A stretch of DNA of 7,698 nucleotides, from NCBI GenBank assembly GCA_012271125.1, contig JAAXHB010000062.1, positions 1-7,698 of the forward strand, read 5' to 3'. The DNA comes from Actinomycetota bacterium (GTDB lineage: Bacteria; Actinomycetota; Acidimicrobiia; Acidimicrobiales; Aldehydirespiratoraceae). The first letter of the stretch is position 1, and each line of letters starts with the position of its first letter. The notes under the pieces are model-generated. The model had not been told where the DNA came from, did no database searches, and saw nothing but the letters and a program-made list of their open reading frames with translations. A program made the translations under genes and the position numbers. This document shows positions 1 through 4,896 of the stretch, one piece after another.

Positions 1-428
1 ACCGAGATTTCTTTGACGATTTTTTGGACGGCGTCGATGACGTATGCCATGTCGGTTTCGGGTTCTAGAGGGCGGAGGCGTTGCAGGTCAGATGCCGACT
101 GGAAGGGTTCGGCAACGGTTGGGCCAACGCCAGGGGTGACGTCTACGCCGAAGCCGATGGCATGGACTGGCACGACGATGTCGCTAAAGAGGATGGCTGC
201 GTCGATGTCGTAGCGGCGCAGGGGCTGGCAAGTGATCTCAGCAGCGATGTCAGCGTCGGCAATGGCGTCGAGGATGGAACCGGAGCCACGCAAGGCGCGG
301 TATTCAGGCAGTGAACGCCCGGCTTGGCGCATGAACCAGACCGGCACTCGTTCATGGGGTTGACCCCAGCAGGCGCGGATGAAATCGCTGTCCAAGAAAT
401 GGTCAGCCTCCAAGAAATGGTCAGCCAT
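1..428 (-). CDS. hemE: Uroporphyrinogen decarboxylase, N-terminal part (runs off left edge)
   Basis: HemE removes the four acetate carboxyls of uroporphyrinogen III to give coproporphyrinogen III in cytoplasmic haem synthesis. Reading leftward from the ATG at 428, 142 codons are open to the window edge. Seen directly: the family hallmark VPVWFMRQAGRSLPEYRAL (residues 28-46), with Arg34 and Arg38 matching the substrate-binding arginines (Arg37/Arg41 in human), and AAILFSDIVVP, whose Asp83 matches the catalytic Asp86. The glycine-rich stretch GFGVDVTPGVGPTV follows near residues 93-106. The C-terminal roughly 60% is missing because the window ends. The ATG start gives a normal distance to the VPVWF motif. 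A TTG at 467, overlapping the patatin stop as TTGA, would add 13 Thr/Ala-rich residues. Residues 2-13 carry an in-frame duplication (ADHFLE/ADHFLD). It follows the patatin gene by 35 bases on the same strand, probably in one transcript. No clear Shine-Dalgarno is visible. Identity is very secure; the start is less so. Confidence 0.95.
   Translation of the reverse strand, partial: MADHFLEADHFLDSDFIRACWGQPHERVPVWFMRQAGRSLPEYRALRGSGSILDAIADADIAAEITCQPLRRYDIDAAILFSDIVVPVHAIGFGVDVTPGVGPTVAEPFQSASDLQRLRPLEPETDMAYVIDAVQKIVKEIS
391..426 (-). repeat. 18-bp perfect tandem duplication at the hemE N terminus
   Basis: The 18-mer TCCAAGAAATGGTCAGCC (plus strand) occurs twice back to back at 391-408 and 409-426 with no mismatch. 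On the coding strand it adds six codons, so HemE begins M-ADHFLE-ADHFLD. The frame is kept, and the duplicated segment precedes the conserved fold, so the enzyme should tolerate it. Zero divergence suggests a recent duplication or active maintenance. Confidence 0.95.
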
Positions 429-433
429 GGTAT

Positions 434-448
434 CGGCAGTTGCTGCCG
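434..448 (-). other. Small inverted repeat before hemE ATG
   Basis: CGGCAG, a 3-base spacer and CTGCCG form a perfect 6-bp stem in the 35-base gap between the patatin stop and the hemE ATG, ending 5 bases before the ATG. There is no T-run, so it is not an intrinsic terminator. It could reduce ribosome access to the ATG, or simply lie inside coding sequence if translation starts at the TTG at 467. Function unknown. Confidence 0.35.
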
Positions 449-463
449 GAATAGTTGTAGTGG

Positions 464-1543
464 TCAAGATGTTGCCTGCAATTCCACCGCACGAGACAAG
501 GCGGCGCGGACTCGAAAGGATTTCGATGAGCTGAGCTCGGCAGCGGCTGTGTCATAGCCGGCTTGGGCGATTTTGGCGCGGATGTTGTCGTCGGAGTCAG
601 CACCAGCATGGGCATCGGTGTCGAGCCAGTCGGACAGTTCAGCGTCTGGTTCGACCACTAGCACCGCAGCACCGCTGGAACGGAGCTCAACGACTTCCGC
701 AGTTAGCCGGTCAGACATCCAATGGCGTTTAGCTGCTTTCACCGCTCGCTTGTCAGACCAAAGGTTTGACCATTCTTTGTTGTTGATGGCTTGTTTCCAG
801 CTGCCGGCAACTTTGGACCAGCCAGCGTCGCCACTCATAACCGACGACACCAGCACAACGTCAAAACATGGCGCAGCGGCAAGGTCGGCATTAGTGGAGG
901 AGTGAGCACCGCCATCAACATAGCGACGACCGTCGACGGTGACAGGGGCATAGCAAGCCGGCACAGCACAGCTTGCACGCACGGCGAGCGCGGCGTGAGC
1001 GTCCACATCGTCACGTCCGAAAACTACGCGGCGGCCGTCGTTTAGGCGCACTGCGGGAACCCAAAACGGTTCAGCCGGCCAAGGGTCGGGGTGCATTTCA
1101 GCGAGTCGCTGCTCGAGTGATTCGGCGGTGCGGGTGCCGTTGGGCAACAATCCCATAGCGGCGTGTAATGGACGAATTTTCCAAGGGGGCCACAAGGCTC
1201 GCAAGGTCATCTCAGGCGACTGAGGGAGGTAGTCGCCGACGTCGGATCGTTCGTTGTCTTCCTCGGAATAGGGGGTGACAATGCGGTTGATGATGGCTAC
1301 GCCGTCGGAGCTGAGGTTGTTGCCGGTGTGAAGAGCGAAGGCGTCGTCGGGAGACATTCCAGCTCGGATGGTCAGCCCAAGGATTGCACCGGCGGAAGTG
1401 CCGATAATGAGGTTGGCGTTGCGGGCGTCAAAGGCAGCGCAGTCGTTTATGGCTTTGAGCACGCCGGCGCTCCATGCTTGAGCTGAGGCACCGCCCGCGC
1501 CAAGCACAATTGCGGTCGAAATGGCTTTTGGCGGGCTAGTCAC
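464..1543 (-). CDS. Patatin-like phospholipase/esterase
   Basis: This predicted serine lipid acyl hydrolase has 359 residues. Seen: a glycine-rich oxyanion-hole segment LGAGGASAQAWSAGVL (residues 14-29), the nucleophile elbow GTSAG (48-52, Ser50), and the catalytic-dyad aspartate in YVDGG (Asp210) followed by AHSSTNADL. That is the Ser-Asp dyad and order of the patatin/RssA family. A proline-rich TPYSEEDNERSD stretch (90-101) and an Ala-rich C-terminal tail follow the usual bacterial pattern. No signal peptide or membrane segment is seen, so it is probably cytoplasmic or peripheral. The start is GTG at 1543, because an in-frame stop lies just upstream at 1559-1561 and the oxyanion segment begins about 13 residues in. 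AAGGGG abuts the GTG, too close for a normal ribosome site, so the message may be leaderless. hemE follows 35 bases downstream. The substrate cannot be told from sequence. Residues around 308-317 (TDAHAGAD) resemble the dispersed repeat seen in two other genes here. Confidence 0.9.
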   Translation of the reverse strand: MTSPPKAISTAIVLGAGGASAQAWSAGVLKAINDCAAFDARNANLIIGTSAGAILGLTIRAGMSPDDAFALHTGNNLSSDGVAIINRIVTPYSEEDNERSDVGDYLPQSPEMTLRALWPPWKIRPLHAAMGLLPNGTRTAESLEQRLAEMHPDPWPAEPFWVPAVRLNDGRRVVFGRDDVDAHAALAVRASCAVPACYAPVTVDGRRYVDGGAHSSTNADLAAAPCFDVVLVSSVMSGDAGWSKVAGSWKQAINNKEWSNLWSDKRAVKAAKRHWMSDRLTAEVVELRSSGAAVLVVEPDAELSDWLDTDAHAGADSDDNIRAKIAQAGYDTAAAELSSSKSFRVRAALSRAVELQATS

Positions 1544-1598
1544 CCCTTGAGGGTAGATTTATCTGCCCCCTTTTTGCCCGGCTAGCACGGATTTACTT
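1544..1598. promoter_or_regulatory. Divergent intergenic region, patatin / helD
   Basis: These 55 bases separate two divergent genes, so both promoters should lie here or reach into the coding starts. Leftward, GATAAA (minus strand, 1558-1563) is a possible -10 box for patatin. Rightward, TAGCAC (1583-1588) lies 10 bases before the helD ATG and could serve a nearly leaderless transcript. Neither has a convincing -35 box. There is a C5T5 run (1566-1575) but no hairpin. I see no copy of the rifamycin-associated inverted repeat known upstream of some helR genes. Confidence 0.4.
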
Positions 1599-3782
1599 AT
1601 GGCACATAGTGATCTTCCAGCTGAACAGGCCTATGTAGATGAGGCCTACGAGCAGCTAGAGGCGGCTCGGGTCAAGCAGGTCGAGGTGCTTGGCAGTTTC
1701 AAGGATGGGGTTCAGGGTGGCACCCGACAGGCGCGGGTGGAGTTTGAATCGGTCCTTGACGACACTGAAAAACGTTTGCAGCGGCTTGACATTGGTGAGC
1801 GTTCGCTGGTTTTTGGACGCATTGAACTTGATGAAGATGATGACGATGACAACGGCACCGACGCCACGAGCGCCGGTGCTGACAACGGTGCCGACGCCAC
1901 GAGCACCGGTGCTGACGACAGCAGGGAGCGGCTTTATATAGGACGGGTTGGGTTGTGGAACGACGTCGATGACGCCATCGTCATCGACTGGCGAGCACCG
2001 ATAGCCGAGGCGTATTACCGAGCAACCGGTGTTGAACCCCACGGCGTAAGACATCGGCGACGATTTACATCACGAGGCAAAACGCTGATCGGTATCGAGG
2101 ACGAGTTGTTTGGCGATAAGGCGCTGATCGGATATGAGGTCAGCGATACCACAGGTGAGATGCGACGTCGTGACCGTCCAATATCACAAGCCCTCGAAGC
2201 GGCACTTGAAGCACCTCGGACGGGTCAGCTTGGAGACATTGTCGCCACTATCCAAGGCGAACAAGACGAGGTCATCCGCGCCGACCGGCACGGTGTGCTA
2301 GTTGTCTATGGCGGACCGGGCACCGGCAAAACTGTGGTAGGGCTTCATCGGGCGTCGTATCTGTTGTACACGCATCGGTTCCCGCTGGAAAAACAAGGTG
2401 TATTAATCGTTGGTCCGAGTCGGGTTTTTCTTGGATATATCGAGCAGGTGTTGCCGTCGTTGGGCACACAGGTAGGTGTAGAGCTGGCAGTCATCGCAGA
2501 TTTGTTGCGTCCGCGTGTGCGGGTTGGTTCGGTTGACCAGCCTCATGTAGCGCGGGTCAAGGGTGATCCACGTATGGCCAAAGTCATGCGCCGCGCGGTG
2601 CGAGACCGGCAGCGTCCGCTGCGTGAAGAGCTGGTCGTCAATTTGGGTAGCAAGCGTTTGCGGTTATCGGTTGAACAGTCCAAACGGATTGTCACAGCGG
2701 CACGTGCCAAGTTCAAAAAACACAATGCTGCTAGGGGATGGGTGACCCAAGAGGTTTATTACTCGTTGCTCCAAAACGCTGGTGAGAACGTCACCATGGC
2801 TTACATCAAAGAACATCTTGAGGCTGATGAAGATTTACTGGCGGCGTTGGATTGGATGTGGCCGGTGCTGACCCACGCTGAGGTATTAAACGACCTGTTC
2901 GGATCGCAGGCGTTGCTGGAATCGGCTGGGCGCAACCTTCTCAGCGATAACGAAATCGCACTTTTGCGTCGAGATCGTCAGGATGCGCTGTCACAGGTGC
3001 GTTGGACGCTTCAAGATGTGGCGTTGCTTGATGAGCTGCGGGCGCTGCTTGGTTTCCGCCCTGATCATGAAAACACTGACACGATTGAGCCTTACGGACA
3101 CATTGTGATAGATGAGGCTCAGGATGTTTCGCCGATGGAGTTGCGAATGTTGGCTCGGCGCAGCATTGGTGGCTCAATGACCGTGGTCGGCGATCTAGCG
3201 CAGGCAACAGCGGCATGGCCGTATAAGAACTGGGATGAGCTGTTGACGCATTTGCCCACCAAACGTGGTGTCCGCAAGGTCGAGTTGCAGATCAGTTACC
3301 GCATTCCTGAAAAAGCAATGACACTTGCCAATCGGGTGCTACCCCATGCCGCTCCGGGTGCTGAACCGCCCCTGAGCGTACGTCCAGGTGGGCATGACCC
3401 GAGGATCGTGGAGTGCACGTCGGCGTCAAACATGGTGAAAGACGTTGCGTCGACGGTTCGAAGCGAGATCGACAGCATCGGTGAAGGCAATCTGGCGGTG
3501 ATCGTGCCGTCGTCGTTGTTTGATCCGGTGGGCAAGGCGTTGCGAGCTGACGGTCATGACCTCGGCGAGGCTGGGGCACCGCAGCTGCGTCAGCAGGTGA
3601 CGTTAGTGCGGGTGCGCCTAGCAAAAGGGCTAGAGATGGATTCGGTGGTTGTGGTTGAACCGGCACTCATTGTTAGCGAGGAGAGTCGAGGGAATCAGTC
3701 GTTGTACGTGGCGTTGACTCGGGCAACGCAGCGAGTCACCGTTGTTCATAGCGAGCCTTTACCGGAGTTTTTAAGGTTGTAG
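1599..3782 (+). CDS. helD: HelD/HelR-family RNA polymerase-remodelling ATPase
   Basis: Known for the family: HelD binds RNA polymerase, pushes a coiled coil into the secondary channel and a second arm into the primary channel, opens the clamp and releases stalled nucleic acid using ATP. Actinobacterial HelR relatives also displace rifamycins. Seen in 727 residues: an N-terminal charged helical hairpin (about 8-66) fitting the coiled coil; the family block FGRIEL, then RLYIGRVGL and IVIDWRAPIAEAYYRAT (about 111-142); Walker A GGPGTGKT (238-245); Walker B/DEAQD IDEAQD (504-509); GDLAQ (531-535); LAKGLEMDSVVV (motif V region); and YVALTRA (703-709, motif VI). Length matches the actinobacterial class (about 730). 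No nuclease domain is present. The ATG at 1599 leaves the coiled coil whole; no good Shine-Dalgarno is visible. Odd point: an acidic stretch plus two 11-residue repeats (78-108) fill the loop between the FGRIEL and YIGRV strands. Whether it acts in rifamycin resistance cannot be told from sequence. Confidence 0.88.
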   Translation: MAHSDLPAEQAYVDEAYEQLEAARVKQVEVLGSFKDGVQGGTRQARVEFESVLDDTEKRLQRLDIGERSLVFGRIELDEDDDDDNGTDATSAGADNGADATSTGADDSRERLYIGRVGLWNDVDDAIVIDWRAPIAEAYYRATGVEPHGVRHRRRFTSRGKTLIGIEDELFGDKALIGYEVSDTTGEMRRRDRPISQALEAALEAPRTGQLGDIVATIQGEQDEVIRADRHGVLVVYGGPGTGKTVVGLHRASYLLYTHRFPLEKQGVLIVGPSRVFLGYIEQVLPSLGTQVGVELAVIADLLRPRVRVGSVDQPHVARVKGDPRMAKVMRRAVRDRQRPLREELVVNLGSKRLRLSVEQSKRIVTAARAKFKKHNAARGWVTQEVYYSLLQNAGENVTMAYIKEHLEADEDLLAALDWMWPVLTHAEVLNDLFGSQALLESAGRNLLSDNEIALLRRDRQDALSQVRWTLQDVALLDELRALLGFRPDHENTDTIEPYGHIVIDEAQDVSPMELRMLARRSIGGSMTVVGDLAQATAAWPYKNWDELLTHLPTKRGVRKVELQISYRIPEKAMTLANRVLPHAAPGAEPPLSVRPGGHDPRIVECTSASNMVKDVASTVRSEIDSIGEGNLAVIVPSSLFDPVGKALRADGHDLGEAGAPQLRQQVTLVRVRLAKGLEMDSVVVVEPALIVSEESRGNQSLYVALTRATQRVTVVHSEPLPEFLRL
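1848..1913 (+). repeat. Two tandem 33-bp in-frame repeat units inside helD
   Basis: Unit A (1848-1880, DNGTDATSAGA) and unit B (1881-1913, DNGADATSTGA) match at 30 of 33 bases and code for HelD residues 84-105. A partial third start (GAC GAC AGC, DDS) follows. They lie directly after a run of acidic codons, in a loop between conserved strands. The same core, GACGCCACGAG, occurs twice in the iron ATPase gene in the same reading frame. Unit B contains a perfect 12-bp palindrome, AGCACCGGTGCT (1902-1913). Confidence 0.9.
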
Positions 3783-3806
3783 AGTTAGCGCACCTGTCAA
3801 TAGAGT
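3777..3806 (+). promoter_or_regulatory. Candidate promoter of the iron-transport operon
   Basis: TTGTAG (3777-3782, 4 of 6 to TTGACA) and TAGAGT (3801-3806, a TANNNT-type -10) are 18 bases apart. The -35 box overlaps the helD stop codon. Transcription would start about 7-8 bases beyond the -10, that is at or next to the ATG at 3814, implying a leaderless message. This agrees with the lack of a Shine-Dalgarno. It is an inference from pattern only. Confidence 0.4.
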
Positions 3807-3826
3807 GTTAAGAATGCTTAACACTC
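3803..3826. promoter_or_regulatory. Perfect 10-bp inverted repeat over the fbpA start: candidate operator
   Basis: GAGTGTTAAG (3803-3812), a 4-base centre AATG, and CTTAACACTC (3817-3826) form a perfect palindrome. It begins 20 bases after the helD stop, overlaps the putative -10 box and contains the A of the fbpA ATG (3814). A repressor bound here would block the promoter of a ferric importer, so a metal-dependent regulator is the natural guess. The half-site GTTAAG resembles the GTTAG core of DtxR/IdeR boxes, but the 4-base spacing does not fit the consensus. No T-run follows, so a terminator for helD is less likely though possible. Confidence 0.55.
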
Positions 3827-4896
3827 GCTGGTCAAACACCGTATGGCCAAGAACAATATGGCCAAGGACAATATGGCCAAGAAAAATATGGACGGTCGCA
3901 GCGTTGCTGGCAGGATTCGTTCTTGCCTCTGCGTGTAGCAGCAGCGACGATTCCGGCTCTGTCACCGTTTACTCAGGCCGCAGCGAAGAACTGATCGGGC
4001 CGCTGCTTGAGTCATTTGAAGAGTCCACAGGCATCGATGTGGAAGTCCGTTACGCGGGTTCAGCTGAGCTTGCAATATTGATCGACACCGAAGGCGACGC
4101 ATCGCCCGCTGATGTGATCATTTCGCAAAGCCCAGGAGCGCTGGGATTTCTGGCCGGGCAGGGGCGACTTGTTCGTCTCGATGACGATGTCTTGGATCGG
4201 GTGGATAGCGCCTATCGAGCATCTGATGGCAGTTGGGTTGGCATTACAGGACGAGTGCGTACGCTCGTCTACAACAGTGATCTAGTTGACGAAGCCGACT
4301 TGCCGGATTCGGTATTTGACCTGACCGATTCTGCCTATGCGGGACGGGTTGCGGTGGCGCCGACCAACAGTTCGTTTCAGGATTTCGTGACCGCTATGCG
4401 CAATGAGATCGGCGACGATGCCGCAGGTGAATGGTTAGCGGCGATGGGTGCCAACGGTTCGCCGAATTATCCGAAGAACTCTGCCATTGTGGAAGCCGTC
4501 GGCAGGGGAGAAGTTGATATGGGTCTCGTCAATCACTACTACAACCTGCGAGCTATCGAAGCCGACCCAGAAGTGGCGAGCGTTAATCATTTCTTTCCGC
4601 CGTCTGACATTGGCGGGCTGGTGATTGTGACCGGTGGTGCGGTGCTAAATACCAGCGATAATGCCGACGATGCTCAGGCGTTGTTGTCGTTTTTGCTCGA
4701 TGACGCACAGCAGCGGACTTTTGTGAACGAAACCCAGGAATACGGTTTGGTATCCGGTATTGGTGGACCGAGCGGGGTGCCGCCGCTCAACGAAATGACA
4801 GGCGGATTTTCTGATACCACGATTGACTTTGGTCTGCTGGGGTCGGAACTAACTGCTACTCAGCAGCTGATTTCCAACAGCGGCATCGAGCAATAG
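3814..4896 (+). CDS. fbpA: Ferric iron ABC transporter, substrate-binding lipoprotein
   Basis: This extracytoplasmic Fe3+-binding protein (AfuA/FbpA/FutA family) feeds the ATPase and permease encoded next. Seen: a signal peptide whose hydrophobic core runs from IWTVAALLAG to a lipobox-like ASAC (Cys codon at 3934), so the mature protein is probably lipid-anchored. Then come SVTVYSGRSEELIGPLLE, ADVIISQSPGALGFL, DGSWVGITGRVRTLVYN and LVNHYYNLR. The tandem tyrosines (codons at 4537-4542) match the iron-ligating Tyr195-Tyr196 of FbpA. The histidine ligand of classical FbpA is replaced in YSGRSEE, as I recall for many bacterial YSGRS-type homologues. Start: ATG at 3814 is chosen because it fits a leaderless promoter. 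GTG at 3805 would add three residues, and no start codon exists between 3817 and the hydrophobic core. Odd: the n-region is long (about 25 residues) and contains three IWPR[T/K] repeats. The stop overlaps the ATPase GTG by one base. Confidence 0.9.
   Translation: MLNTRWSNTVWPRTIWPRTIWPRKIWTVAALLAGFVLASACSSSDDSGSVTVYSGRSEELIGPLLESFEESTGIDVEVRYAGSAELAILIDTEGDASPADVIISQSPGALGFLAGQGRLVRLDDDVLDRVDSAYRASDGSWVGITGRVRTLVYNSDLVDEADLPDSVFDLTDSAYAGRVAVAPTNSSFQDFVTAMRNEIGDDAAGEWLAAMGANGSPNYPKNSAIVEAVGRGEVDMGLVNHYYNLRAIEADPEVASVNHFFPPSDIGGLVIVTGGAVLNTSDNADDAQALLSFLLDDAQQRTFVNETQEYGLVSGIGGPSGVPPLNEMTGGFSDTTIDFGLLGSELTATQQLISNSGIEQ
3841..3891 (+). repeat. 15-bp tandem repeat, 3.4 copies, in fbpA signal-peptide n-region
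   Basis: Units GTATGGCCAAGAACA (3841-3855), ATATGGCCAAGGACA (3856-3870) and ATATGGCCAAGAAAA (3871-3885), plus ATATGG (3886-3891), are nearly identical. In the fbpA frame they encode V/I-W-P-R-T/K three times. In another frame each unit presents ATGGCCAAG, giving the reading MAKNN-MAKDN-MAKKN-M and a 31-codon overlapping frame (3843-3938). Because the unit is a multiple of three, copy-number change would lengthen the n-region without breaking the gene. Confidence 0.92.

Noticed and set aside
573..905. 110-codon plus-strand reading frame opposite the patatin gene
   Set aside because: The minus strand carries the full patatin catalytic motifs. This frame is Ser/Ala-rich with no motif.
1848..1913. 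CRISPR-like or DNA-uptake-sequence interpretation of the repeats
   Set aside because: The units are contiguous, without spacers, and lie inside intact coding frames. An uptake signal would not be expected to keep one codon phase, though a genome-wide count would be needed to exclude it fully.
1656..2054. 132-codon minus-strand reading frame opposite helD
   Set aside because: It is the antisense of a well-supported gene. Its STGARGVG repeats are just the reverse reading of the coding repeat, and no family motif is present.
3803..3826. Rho-independent terminator of helD
   Set aside because: The stem is perfect but AT-rich with no T-run after it, and it coincides with the start of the next gene. 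Operator is the better reading, though not proven.
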